Assembly: GCA_900544025.1 (NCBI GenBank)
Contig: UQTM01000010.1
Coordinates: forward strand, 1 to 64,000
DNA from: an uncultured Odoribacter sp.
Lineage (GTDB): Bacteria; Bacteroidota; Bacteroidia; Bacteroidales; Marinifilaceae
Direction: 5' to 3'
DNA length: 64,000 nt
This document shows, piece by piece, positions 44,404 to 53,018 of this stretch; within the stretch, counting starts at the first letter, position 1; the number at the start of each line of letters is the position of its first letter. Under the pieces are notes generated by a model. The model worked only from the letters and a program-made list of their open reading frames with translations. It was not told the DNA's origin and made no database searches. Position numbers and translations under genes: made by a program.

Positions 44404-45006
44404 ATGATGGATATAGAAAAATTGAAATTTGATGAAAAAGGGTTGATCCCGGCTATCGTTCAGGATGCAAATACCGGAGTGGTATTAATGCAGGCTTATA
44501 TGAACCGAGAATCACTCGAAGAGACATTAAAATCAGGGAAAGTATGTTTTTTTAGCCGTTCCCGCCAAAAGCTTTGGACGAAAGGGGAGGAAAGCGGAAA
44601 TTTCCTTTCTCTGAAAACGATTTTGGCAGATTGTGATAACGATTCATTGCTGGTGAAAGCGGTTCCGGCGGGGCCGACCTGCCATACCGGTACGGATACT
44701 TGCTGGGGAGAAGTGAACCGTGAGGCGGATTTCCTTTTTTTCTTGCAACGCTATTTACAGAAGCGGAAGGACGATTCTCCGGAAATTTCTTATACGGCGC
44801 GTTTGATACAAAAGGGCATTAACAAAGTTGCCCAAAAAGTGGGAGAAGAAGCCGTGGAATTGGTGATCGAAGCGAAGGACAATAATGAGGATCTGTTTTT
44901 GAACGAGGCTGCCGATCTGATGTATCATTATATCGTGTTGTTGATTGCAAAAGGGTATGGATTGGAAGATGTAATCAAGGTGCTGGAAGGCCGTCATAAA
45001 GAATAG
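44404..45006 (+). CDS. hisI: phosphoribosyl-AMP cyclohydrolase / phosphoribosyl-ATP pyrophosphohydrolase
   Basis: Fused HisIE, steps two and three of the pathway. Seen: 200 aa; HisI domain (1-110) with IPAIVQDANTGVVLMQAYMN, FFSRSRQKLWTKGE and the metal Cys in GPTCHTGTDTCW; HisE domain (about 115-200) with KVGEEAVELVIEAKD and EAADLMYHYIVLL. Last gene of the operon, followed by a long hairpin terminator. Confidence 0.97.
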   Translation: MMDIEKLKFDEKGLIPAIVQDANTGVVLMQAYMNRESLEETLKSGKVCFFSRSRQKLWTKGEESGNFLSLKTILADCDNDSLLVKAVPAGPTCHTGTDTCWGEVNREADFLFFLQRYLQKRKDDSPEISYTARLIQKGINKVAQKVGEEAVELVIEAKDNNEDLFLNEAADLMYHYIVLLIAKGYGLEDVIKVLEGRHKE

Positions 45007-45103
45007 GATCGTCCGTGAATGGGATGCGAAAGGAATTTTGATATGGAATTTCTTTCGCACAACTGGATTTTCCTGTTTTGTAAGAGGGACGATGCCGAAA
45101 AGG

Positions 45104-45145
45104 ACAATCCCCAAAATGTATTCAACATTTTGGGGATTGTTTATG
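45104..45145. terminator. terminator between the his operon and obgE
   Basis: A perfect 16-bp stem (45104-45119 with 45125-45140, loop ATTCA) between convergent genes. T-runs on either side are short, so termination strength rests on the stem. Confidence 0.75.
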
Positions 45146-45192
45146 AAAGAAAAATTCTTTTAACGAATAGAAGCCTTAAGTATAGGGACATT

Positions 45193-46182
45193 TTATTCAT
45201 TCAGGATTTTCCACAATACATCTTTCAATTCGGTGATACCTTCTCCTGTGACGGACGAGATGAAGACATAAGGTATCTCCGGCAGGTCGCATTCCATTTC
45301 TGCCATAAGTTCTTTATCGGCATAGTCGCTTTTGGAAATGGCGAGCACTCTTCTTTTATCTAAAAGTTCGGGATTGTATTGTTTCAGCTCGTTCAACAGG
45401 ATGTTGTATTCTTCGTGAATGTCTTTGCTGTCCGCCGGAACTAAAAAGAGGAGAACAGAGTTGCGTTCGATGTGGCGCAGGAAACGGATTCCCAAGCCTT
45501 TCCCCATGTGTGCCCCTTCGATGATCCCGGGAATATCCGCCATAACGAAAGAACGCCCGTCCCGGTAGTTTACAATTCCTAGGTTAGGGACTAAGGTGGT
45601 GAAAGGATAGTTGGCGATTTCGGGCTTTGCAGCAGATACCACCGATAATAACGTGGATTTTCCGGCATTGGGGAATCCTACCAAACCGACGTCTGCCAAC
45701 ACTTTCAATTCGAGAATCACGGTGCGTTCCACCCGGGGTTCTCCCGGTTGCGCATACCGGGGGGTTTGGTTGGTGGAAGACCGGAAATGCCAGTTCCCCA
45801 ATCCGCCACGTCCTCCTTTAATGAGAGCAAATTCTTCTCCGTCCCGGGTGATCTCACAAATGACTTCTCCTGTTTCGGCATCTCTGGCGACTGTTCCTAA
45901 CGGAACTTCGATAGTAACGTCTTTACCGTCTTCTCCTGTGCTGCGGCATTCGCTTCCGCTTCCCCCGTCGCCTGCAAAAACGTGGCGTTGGTATTTCAGG
46001 TGAATTAACGTCCAATAGTTTCGGTTGCCCCGGATGATAACATGTCCTCCGCGTCCGCCATCTCCCCCGTCAGGGCCTCCTTTGGCTGTCAGCTTATCCC
46101 GGTGCAAATGGGCAGATCCCCGTCCTCCGGCACCGCTCCGGCAAAATATTTTTACGTAATCGACAAAATTAGTTGCAGCCAT
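45193..46182 (-). CDS. obgE: Obg-family GTPase
   Basis: Ribosome-assembly GTPase acting on the 50S subunit. Seen: 329 aa; glycine-rich Obg fold (1-158, [34 protein letters not shown]), then the G domain with [25 protein letters not shown] and SSVTGEG. The C-terminal OCT domain of some Obg proteins is absent, giving a short form. hpt lies 45 bases upstream on the same strand. Confidence 0.97.
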   Translation of the reverse strand: MAATNFVDYVKIFCRSGAGGRGSAHLHRDKLTAKGGPDGGDGGRGGHVIIRGNRNYWTLIHLKYQRHVFAGDGGSGSECRSTGEDGKDVTIEVPLGTVARDAETGEVICEITRDGEEFALIKGGRGGLGNWHFRSSTNQTPRYAQPGEPRVERTVILELKVLADVGLVGFPNAGKSTLLSVVSAAKPEIANYPFTTLVPNLGIVNYRDGRSFVMADIPGIIEGAHMGKGLGIRFLRHIERNSVLLFLVPADSKDIHEEYNILLNELKQYNPELLDKRRVLAISKSDYADKELMAEMECDLPEIPYVFISSVTGEGITELKDVLWKILNE

Positions 46183-46227
46183 AATTGAACTATAAGGTTT
46201 AAAATAAGGTTGTTTTCTCTCGCGGGT

Positions 46228-46767
46228 TTATTCTTGTAAAATATACAGGTCGGGATAATTGCGTCCCAGACCGTCGTAATCCAAACCGCGCCCTACTACA
46301 AAATCGTTTTCCAATTCGATACCGCAATAATCGATTTTTACAGGGCATACCAGGGCTTTCGGTTTATAAAATAACGTCGCCACGAACACTTGCCCCACAT
46401 TTTTAGATTTCAGGTATTGCAATAGATGGTTCATGGATTTTCCCGAGTCGATGATATCCTCCAGGATCACGACGGTTTTTCCGGTGATGTCTTCTTTCAA
46501 TCCGATCAATTCCTTCACTTCGCCCGAAGAAGCCGTACCGGAATAGGAGGCCACTTTTATAAAGCTGATGGCTGTTCCGGGAATTGTGATCTGCTTGATC
46601 AGGTCGGACGTGAACATGAAAGAGCCGTTCAGAATACTCAGAAACAAGGGTTGTGTATCTTTCAGGTCTTCGTTCATCTGTCCTGCCATTTTTTCAATAA
46701 CACGGTCTATCTCTTCAGCTTTGATAAAAGGCTTAAATTCTTTATCGTGCAGTTTGATATTTGTCAT
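46228..46767 (-). CDS. hpt: hypoxanthine phosphoribosyltransferase
   Basis: Purine salvage: hypoxanthine or guanine plus PRPP to IMP or GMP. Seen: 179 aa; PRPP signature VVILEDIIDSGKSM near 97-110, ISFIKVASYSGT, and VGRGLDYDGLGRNYPDLYIL at the C-terminus. Typical length. On the minus strand a TACTTTTG box (46814-46807) sits about 40 bases before the ATG. Probably co-transcribed with obgE. Confidence 0.95.
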   Translation of the reverse strand: MTNIKLHDKEFKPFIKAEEIDRVIEKMAGQMNEDLKDTQPLFLSILNGSFMFTSDLIKQITIPGTAISFIKVASYSGTASSGEVKELIGLKEDITGKTVVILEDIIDSGKSMNHLLQYLKSKNVGQVFVATLFYKPKALVCPVKIDYCGIELENDFVVGRGLDYDGLGRNYPDLYILQE

Positions 46768-47212
46768 AATCGATTGCGAACTTTATCAATTGGTGATTTG
46801 TTCCCGCAAAAGTAATATTTTAGCCTAAATATCGGAATTTATTTACAGCTTATTGTGTAGAATACCGATGAGTTTATCCGTGTGGTTTTTCTGTAAAACT
46901 GCTTATATCCTGTTGAGATTGCTTTCTCAAATTGTTTTTCACCATGAAGTTTTCCTTGTTTCTTTTAACGGTTCCGGGGATGTGTTTGTTCGGGTGCTTA
47001 TCATACCGGCCGGATTACCCGGGTGTTTTTATAAATGACACAAAGAAGCAGAGCTATGTATTGTCTTTGGATGGCGGATAGAAAGCTGTCGGGGAATGTT
47101 GTCGTTTACCGGAATAAATGTATTGTGATTTTTATGGGGATTTCTGTGAGAATAAGTATAGAAATTTGTAAAATTGCAATCGGAAAATTTCCGGTAATTT
47201 AAATATTAAACC
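46768..47212. other. 445-bp intergenic region between hpt and purE
   Basis: Divergent upstream regions of hpt and purE. It holds a TAnnTTTG-type box for hpt (46807-46814, minus). A 61-codon open frame (46853-47038) has no signal, no family resemblance and no clear promoter, so it is not called. No RNA gene recognised. Confidence 0.5.
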
Positions 47213-47719
47213 ATGAATCCAAAAGTAAGTATAATTATGGGCAGTACCTCCGATTTGCCCGTTATGGAAAAGGCAGCAAAAGTGCTGAACGATTTTCAGA
47301 TTCCCTTTGAAATGAACGCTTTGTCTGCACATCGTACGCCCGCCGAGGTAGAAGAATTTGCCACGAATGCGGCATCGCGGGGTATCGAGGTGATTATTGC
47401 CGGAGCCGGAATGGCCGCTCATTTGCCGGGTGTGATCGCTGCAATGACTCCTGTCCCTGTGATCGGGGTTCCTATCAATGCTTCGTTGGACGGAATGGAT
47501 GCAATGCTGGCTATTACTCAGATGCCTCCGGGAATACCTGTGGCTACCGTGGCTATTAACGGGGCTATGAATGCAGGCATTCTGGCTTCTCAGATTTTGG
47601 CGGTAGGCGATGCCGGGTTGAAAGCAAAAATCATTGATTTTAAGGAGTCTTTGAAAAAGAAGATCGTGGAAGCGAATAAAGAATTAGCTCAGGTGAAATA
47701 TGATTATAAGACCAATTGA
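47213..47719 (+). CDS. purE: N5-carboxyaminoimidazole ribonucleotide mutase
   Basis: De novo purine synthesis, moving the carboxyl group from N5-CAIR to CAIR. Seen: 168 aa; SIIMGSTSDLPVMEKA, the catalytic ALSAHRTP near 42-49 and AGAGMAAHLPGVIA, as in class I PurE. No purK is adjacent. Followed by a terminator 42 bases on. Confidence 0.96.
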   Translation: MNPKVSIIMGSTSDLPVMEKAAKVLNDFQIPFEMNALSAHRTPAEVEEFATNAASRGIEVIIAGAGMAAHLPGVIAAMTPVPVIGVPINASLDGMDAMLAITQMPPGIPVATVAINGAMNAGILASQILAVGDAGLKAKIIDFKESLKKKIVEANKELAQVKYDYKTN

Positions 47720-47761
47720 CCGCTTAAGAGATAAGATTTTATTTTTTCACTTAACGTATCG

Positions 47762-47789
47762 AAGCCGGTTTACTACCGGCTTTTTCTTT
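47762..47789 (+). terminator. intrinsic terminator of purE
   Basis: An 8-bp GC-rich stem (47762-47769 with 47775-47782, loop TTACT) followed by TTTCTTT. Confidence 0.85.
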
Positions 47790-47943
47790 GTTCTTTTCTT
47801 CGGCAGGAAAAACGGGTTTTAAATCCGGTTTTCCGGATTTATTGAAAAATAAGCTCGATATAATTGTGTTTAGCAGGCTTTCCCCGAATGATTAAAAATG
47901 CGAAGGCCTACCCTGTTCCGGGTTTGCTCTTCCGTCCCGGGAA

Positions 47944-48699
47944 TCAGATCAAGGTGTTTTCTGACTGGCGGGAGTGTAAAATTGTGCGGATTTCCGAATC
48001 GTCGAGTTTCTTCACGTTGGTAATGATCATGTTCTCATGAAGAAAATTCCCGTATTGGTTACATTCGTCGATAATGGTAGTGAATAAAGGTTGCAGATCC
48101 GTATCGATAGGCAACAATATGAGCATCGTCGTATAAGCGTCTGAAAAGTCGATTTGTTCTATAATCCCTTTTAGCGGAAGGATTGCCGCTTCGGTTTCAT
48201 TTTTTATGATGCTGCGCTGGAAGTCTTCCAGTTCTCCTGTATTTCGGTTTACGAACACACAGAAATAACGCAACAGCGATCCCTGTCCGCCAAGCCCGGT
48301 GGAAATGAATACTCCGGGATCGTCGAGCAAGGTCGATTGAATCAGCATTCTGGATTGCTGTAAAGCGATTACCGCCCATTTTTTTAAAGGCGTGTCTTGT
48401 TTTGAAAAGTTTTCGATAGCCCGGTAAATAGAGATGTCGTCCACGGTCGCAAGAATCACCAGCATCCGTTTTTTAACTTCTTCGTCTATGGCATCGTCGA
48501 ACAGATCGTTGATATTCTCGACATACTGTTTACAGGCATTTTGATAATCCTCCTGGGATTTACTCAGTGTTTCCTGCATGGCAAAGTATTGTTTCTGCAC
48601 TGCAATATCCACCTCTTCTTCGAGAATGTTCAGGTTTGCACCTGCCATAGCCAATAGCTGGCTGATGTCCTCTATTTTCTTTTCGCTTTTTTTGCTCAT
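47944..48699 (-). CDS. conserved hypothetical protein
   Basis: Not recognised. Seen: 251 aa from ATG 48699 (the frame opens at a TTG at 48708, less likely). Mostly alpha-helical in the first 130 residues with a probable coiled coil at about 5-60 (KKSEKKIEDISQLLAMAG, LEEEVDIAVQKQYF), then a mixed alpha/beta part. No signal peptide or membrane segment, so cytoplasmic. It is separated from rpmH upstream by a strong terminator and so must have its own promoter or depend on readthrough. Confidence 0.7.
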   Translation of the reverse strand: MSKKSEKKIEDISQLLAMAGANLNILEEEVDIAVQKQYFAMQETLSKSQEDYQNACKQYVENINDLFDDAIDEEVKKRMLVILATVDDISIYRAIENFSKQDTPLKKWAVIALQQSRMLIQSTLLDDPGVFISTGLGGQGSLLRYFCVFVNRNTGELEDFQRSIIKNETEAAILPLKGIIEQIDFSDAYTTMLILLPIDTDLQPLFTTIIDECNQYGNFLHENMIITNVKKLDDSEIRTILHSRQSENTLI

Positions 48700-48745
48700 T
48701 CTTTGCAAAGTTATTTTGCTACAAAATTAAGCTATTCGTTAATAT

Positions 48746-48780
48746 AAAAAAAGCTGCTTGAGCAAGCAGCTTTTTTTATA
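48746..48780 (-). terminator. intrinsic terminator of rpmH
   Basis: GCTGCTT/AAGCAGC (48753-48759 with 48764-48770, 4-base loop) extended by seven A-T pairs on each side, giving T-runs in both directions. It lies 13 bases past the rpmH stop. Confidence 0.85.
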
Positions 48781-48792
48781 TCTGTAAAGAAA

Positions 48793-48951
48793 TTATGCTT
48801 TGTGTCTGCGTTCGTCAGATACAGTCAGTTTCTTTCTTCCTTTAGCTCTTCTTTTTGACAACACTGCTCTACCGCTTACCGTCGCCATTCTTTCTCTGAA
48901 ACCGTGTTTGTTTCTTCTTTTTCTGTTTGAGGGTTGAAATGTCCGTTTCAT
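48793..48951 (-). CDS. rpmH: 50S ribosomal protein bL34
   Basis: Small basic protein of the large subunit. Seen: the minus strand translates to 52 aa beginning [20 protein letters not shown], followed by [20 protein letters not shown], the invariant L34 core, with a short C-terminal extension VSDERRHKA common in Bacteroidota. No rnpA follows, unlike the classical rpmH-rnpA pair. Promoter at 49052-49082. Confidence 0.97.
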   Translation of the reverse strand: MKRTFQPSNRKRRNKHGFRERMATVSGRAVLSKRRAKGRKKLTVSDERRHKA

Positions 48952-49051
48952 TATCAATATATTTATCGTTATTTTCTCATTTCCGGCATATAATTGCTTT
49001 TGCTATGGGCTAACTGAAAAGTAATTATATACATTTACTCACTTCGGACTG

Positions 49052-49082
49052 CAAAAGTATGTTTTTTTTTTATGACTGCAAA
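49052..49082 (-). promoter_or_regulatory. promoter of rpmH
   Basis: Minus strand TTTG (49082-49079), exactly 19 bases, TACTTTTG (49059-49052). The spacer contains nine consecutive A. The predicted leader is about 95 nt. Confidence 0.75.
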
Positions 49083-49220
49083 TAAAAGTAGCTTTTTTTT
49101 GCTTTGTTTGCTGTAACCAATGGGTTTTCCTATGCGTATAAAAAGTGTTCGTATTTAAAAAAAAGGATAAATATTTGTTTTTTACAAATGGATTATTAAC
49201 TTTAAGCAGAATTTCGGCGT

Positions 49221-50090
49221 ATGAGACAGCTTAAAATAACCAAGCAGATTACGGGGCGTGAATCGTATTCTATCGAGAAATACCTTCAGGAGATCGGGAA
49301 AATACATGTGTTATCTCCTGATGAGGAAGCGAATTTGGCCAAAAAAATCAAGAGCGGAGACGGTGAGGCAAGAGAAAGGTTAGTGTTAAGCAATTTACGT
49401 TTTGTGGTTTCGGTTGCAAAACAGTATCAAAATCACGGATTGACTTTGGGCGATTTGATTAACGAAGGAAATATGGGGTTGATCAAGGCTGCCGAATGTT
49501 TCGACGAAACGAAGGGCTTTAAATTCATTTCGTATGCCGTTTGGTGGATCCGGCAATCTATTTTGCAGGCTATTGCAGAGAATGCCCGTTTGATCCGTTT
49601 GCCGCTGAATAAGATCAGTACGATCAATAAAGTGAACAGATATTTCACAGAATTAGAGCAGGAGTACCAGAGAGAGCCTACCGTGGAAGAAATTGCAGAG
49701 AAGATGGATATTACTCCTACGGAAGTGAAAGAAAATATGAAGATCGCCAACCGTCCGGTGTCTATGGATGCTCCGCTGACAACGGACGAGGAATCGATCA
49801 ATCTGTACGACGTATATATATCGTCCGACGAAGAGGCACAAGGGCCGGAGGCTATTTTGAACCGGGATTCCCTGAAAAAGGATATCGAACGTTCTTTTCA
49901 GATATTATCCGACCGGGAAGCCACTATCCTGAGTATGTATTATGGGCTGGGAGGTTATTCTTCCATGTCGCTGGAAGAGATCGGAACGAAATTAGGGCTG
50001 ACCAGCGAAAGGGTTCGGCAGGTGAAAACCAAGGCGATTAAAAAGCTGAAAGAGGTGAAAAATAACAAACGATTGAAGACGTATCTTTAA
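49221..50090 (+). CDS. rpoD: primary RNA polymerase sigma factor
   Basis: Housekeeping sigma-70 of Bacteroidota. Seen: 289 aa without region 1.1; region 1.2 IEKYLQEIG, region 2 with LRFVVSVAKQY, GDLINEGNMGLIKA and FKFISYAVWWIRQSI, region 3 and a region 4 helix-turn-helix SLEEIGTKLGLTSERVRQVK near 250-270. The short form and wording match the phylum's sigma-ABfr type, which recognises TTTG/TAnnTTTG promoters such as those listed here. Followed by a terminator whose T-run overlaps the galM promoter. Confidence 0.96.
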   Translation: MRQLKITKQITGRESYSIEKYLQEIGKIHVLSPDEEANLAKKIKSGDGEARERLVLSNLRFVVSVAKQYQNHGLTLGDLINEGNMGLIKAAECFDETKGFKFISYAVWWIRQSILQAIAENARLIRLPLNKISTINKVNRYFTELEQEYQREPTVEEIAEKMDITPTEVKENMKIANRPVSMDAPLTTDEESINLYDVYISSDEEAQGPEAILNRDSLKKDIERSFQILSDREATILSMYYGLGGYSSMSLEEIGTKLGLTSERVRQVKTKAIKKLKEVKNNKRLKTYL

Positions 50091-50141
50091 AAATTTTATT
50101 TAGTCATGATTGTTGATGAAAATATTTTATAATAAAGAATC

Positions 50142-50170
50142 AAAAAAGAGGTTTTAAACCTCTTTTTTTT
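50142..50170 (+). terminator. intrinsic terminator of rpoD
   Basis: AAAAAAGAGGTTT (50142-50154) pairs with AAACCTCTTTTTT (50156-50168), tight loop, followed by more T. It lies 52 bases past the rpoD stop. Confidence 0.8.
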
Positions 50171-50199
50171 TGCATTTGACTAAAATCGGATTATTTTTG
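50169..50199 (+). promoter_or_regulatory. promoter of the galM-MFS-galK operon
   Basis: TTTG (50169-50172), 19-base spacer, TATTTTTG (50192-50199). The -33 box uses the last bases of the rpoD terminator T-run. It predicts a leader of about 130 nt before galM. Confidence 0.65.
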
Positions 50200-50335
50200 C
50201 AATCGTATGTAGAATGTGTCGAAAAGTGTGGGAGGGGGAATGAAGCGACAGAGTGGGAGGAATTTTGCACAGCAGAAAACAAGAGGGCGTGAAGGAATTA
50301 TTTTTGAATAATATACAATCATTAAATTAAGAATT

Positions 50336-51430
50336 ATGGCTCAAGACAATTCTTCTGCTGGAAGCCACCTTACGGTAAAGCGTAAAGCGTTTCAAGCTGA
50401 GTTAAACGGAAAGAATACCGACCTTTATATTCTAAAGAATAAGAATAATGTAGAAATCGCAATCACGAATTACGGTGGTTTTGTCGTATCGGTGATGGTG
50501 CCGGATAAAAAGGGAAATTATGCCGATGTGGTATTAGGGCATGATAGCCTGGAAGATTACCTGAACACTCCGGAACCTTATCTGGGATCGATCATCGGGC
50601 GTTACGGCAACCGGATTGCGGGAGGTAAGTTTACGCTCGAAGGTAAAGAATATACGTTAGCGATCAATAACGGACCGAATACGTTGCACGGAGGCCTTAC
50701 CGGTTTCAATGCCGTGGTGTGGGATGCCGTTCAGCTCAATGCGCAAACGTTAAAGCTGACTTATTTGTCGGTGGACGGGGAAGAAGGTTTCCCGGGAAAC
50801 CTGACGACGGAAGTGGTTTATCATTTAAGCAATGAAAATGCGTTGGAGATTTCTTACAAAGCAACGACCGACAAGACTACGATCGTGAATCTGACGCAAC
50901 ATTCTTTTTTCAATCTGGCCGGACAGGGGAAACCTACCCCCGAAGTTACGAATAATATCCTGACCATCCATGCAGATCATTACACTCCGATGGATAGTGT
51001 TTCCATTCCTACCGGAGAGATCGCACCGGTAGCGGGGACTCCTATGGATTTCCGTACACCGCATGTTGTCGGTGAACGGATTGATAACGATTTCGAACAG
51101 TTGGTTTTCGGTAAGGGATACGATCACTGTTATGTATTGAATAAAAAAGAAGCCGGAGAACTTTCGTTCGCCGCAAAAGTCGTCGAGCCGGAAAGCGGGC
51201 GTACTCTGGAAGTCTATACGACAGAACCGGGAGTGCAACTCTACACCGGGAATTGGCTGGGAGGTTTCGCCGGGAAAAACGGGGCGACTTATCCGGAGAG
51301 AAGTGCCATTTGTTTGGAAACCCAGCATTTCCCCGATAGCCCGAACAAACCTCATTTCCCTACGGTTGTTCTGAAACCGGGAGAAGTGTACACCCAGACT
51401 TGTGTTTATAAGTTCGGGGTAGAAAAATAA
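50336..51430 (+). CDS. galM: aldose 1-epimerase
   Basis: Interconverts alpha and beta anomers of galactose, feeding galactokinase. Seen: 364 aa; GSIIGRYGNRIAGGKF, GPNTLHGGLTGFNAVVW (first catalytic His near 117), LTQHSFFNLAGQG (second His) and the base Glu in AICLETQHFPDSPN. No signal peptide, so cytoplasmic. It opens the galactose operon: transporter after 32 bases, then galK. Confidence 0.95.
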   Translation: MAQDNSSAGSHLTVKRKAFQAELNGKNTDLYILKNKNNVEIAITNYGGFVVSVMVPDKKGNYADVVLGHDSLEDYLNTPEPYLGSIIGRYGNRIAGGKFTLEGKEYTLAINNGPNTLHGGLTGFNAVVWDAVQLNAQTLKLTYLSVDGEEGFPGNLTTEVVYHLSNENALEISYKATTDKTTIVNLTQHSFFNLAGQGKPTPEVTNNILTIHADHYTPMDSVSIPTGEIAPVAGTPMDFRTPHVVGERIDNDFEQLVFGKGYDHCYVLNKKEAGELSFAAKVVEPESGRTLEVYTTEPGVQLYTGNWLGGFAGKNGATYPERSAICLETQHFPDSPNKPHFPTVVLKPGEVYTQTCVYKFGVEK

Positions 51431-51462
51431 TTTTTTAATTTATAAACTAATAATAAAATAAA

Positions 51463-52983
51463 ATGAGTCAACAAAAAAAACAGTGGGTAGCTATTATTAT
51501 AATGATTGCTCTCTTTGCAATGATTGCCTTTGTAACTAACTTATGTTCTCCTATGGCAATTATCGTTAAAAACCAATTCGGTGCGTCTGACTTTCTTGCC
51601 CAGGTCGGTAATTACGGAAACTTTATCGCATATCTTGTGATGGGTATTCCTTCCGGAATGCTGATTAAGAGATTCGGCTACAAGAAAACCGCTCTTTTAG
51701 CACTACTTGTGGGTATTGTGGGTATTTTAGTACAGTGGATGAGTGGTTGGAACGGTGTAGAGAGTTTTGCCGTTTATCTTGTCGGTGCTTTCATTGCCGG
51801 TTTCTGTATGTGTATGTTGAATACGGTTGTCAATCCGATGCTGAACCTGCTCGGTGGTGGTGGTAACAAGGGGAATCAGCTTATTCAGATCGGTGGTGTA
51901 TTCAATAGTACTGCGGCTGTGGCTGTTTATATCATTATGGGCGCCCTTATCGGTAATGCCGCAAAAGCAAAAATTTCGGATGTAACTCCCGCTTTGTTTA
52001 TTGCACTCGGTATTTTTATCGTTGGTTTTATCGTTATTCTTTTCTCTAAGATCGAAGAACCGGAACAACATGTCGAAGTTAAGCAGGCAAAACAGGTGAA
52101 GGATAAATACAGTGCCTTCTCTTTCCGGCACTTCAATCTGGGTATCCTCGCTATTTTCCTGTACATGGGAGTTGAAGTAGGTGTGCCTACGTATGTTTTG
52201 CAATACCTGACTTCCGATACTGAAGCCATTAAAGCAAAGAAAGAAGTTGTCATGCAAGAATATGAGCAAAATAAATTTGCTTCGGTGAATGAAGCGGCGA
52301 TAGCTTTTGTGGGAGTGACCACCGATATGGACGCTATTCGGAATAGTGGAAACAAGGAAGAAATCGAAGATTTGAATAAACAAATTACCGACGTAGAAAA
52401 GAAAATTACGGAAGGAACCATTACCGCCGAAAAAGTAAGTAAAGCAGTTCCGGGCAGGGGCATGAATGCAACGATCGTTGGACTGATCGTCGCCGTTTAC
52501 TGGTTCCTGATGCTGGTAGGTCGTTTTGTGGGCGGCACTATCGGTGGTAAAGTTTCCAGCCGGGCTATGATAACTACCGTGTCTATCGCCAGCCTTGTCT
52601 TTGTCGCATTCGGGATGTTCGCTCCTACGGATATTACGGTGAATGTGCCCGGTATCGACTGGGCTAATGTCAGCCTTATCTGGGCGGAAGTCCCCATCGG
52701 AATCTTTGCTTTCCTTTTAGTAGGTCTTTGTACTTCCGTGATGTGGGGCGGTATTTTCAATATGGCGGTTGAAGGGCTTGGCAAATATACGGCTATTGCA
52801 TCGGGTGCTTTTATGACCATGGTGTTCGGTTGTGCCGTAATGGTAGCTATTCAGGCAGGAGTTGCCGGATTGACAGGTTCATATCTCGCCAGCTATGTGG
52901 TTGTTCTGTTCTGTGCCGCTTATATCCTGTTTTATGCTCTCATAGGTTCGAAGAATGTAAATAAAGATATTCCGGTAGAATAA
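51463..52983 (+). CDS. MFS sugar transporter, probably galactose/glucose
   Basis: Inner-membrane sugar:proton symporter of the FHS-like group. Seen: 506 aa, about 12 hydrophobic helices; SPMAIIVKNQFGASDFLAQVG and GNKGNQLIQIGGVFNSTAA resemble FucP/GluP-type transporters. A hydrophilic stretch of about 85 residues (near 240-325, EAIKAKKEVVMQEYEQNKF) interrupts the second half before the next helix, longer than the usual loop. Position between galM and galK points to galactose as substrate (inference). Confidence 0.85.
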   Translation: MSQQKKQWVAIIIMIALFAMIAFVTNLCSPMAIIVKNQFGASDFLAQVGNYGNFIAYLVMGIPSGMLIKRFGYKKTALLALLVGIVGILVQWMSGWNGVESFAVYLVGAFIAGFCMCMLNTVVNPMLNLLGGGGNKGNQLIQIGGVFNSTAAVAVYIIMGALIGNAAKAKISDVTPALFIALGIFIVGFIVILFSKIEEPEQHVEVKQAKQVKDKYSAFSFRHFNLGILAIFLYMGVEVGVPTYVLQYLTSDTEAIKAKKEVVMQEYEQNKFASVNEAAIAFVGVTTDMDAIRNSGNKEEIEDLNKQITDVEKKITEGTITAEKVSKAVPGRGMNATIVGLIVAVYWFLMLVGRFVGGTIGGKVSSRAMITTVSIASLVFVAFGMFAPTDITVNVPGIDWANVSLIWAEVPIGIFAFLLVGLCTSVMWGGIFNMAVEGLGKYTAIASGAFMTMVFGCAVMVAIQAGVAGLTGSYLASYVVVLFCAAYILFYALIGSKNVNKDIPVE

Positions 52984-53018
52984 GGGAATTTTGAATATTA
53001 ACCAATAAAAAAGATATT

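Noticed and set aside
46853..47038. 61-codon frame between hpt and purE
   Set aside because: No family, no start context, and composition like random translation.
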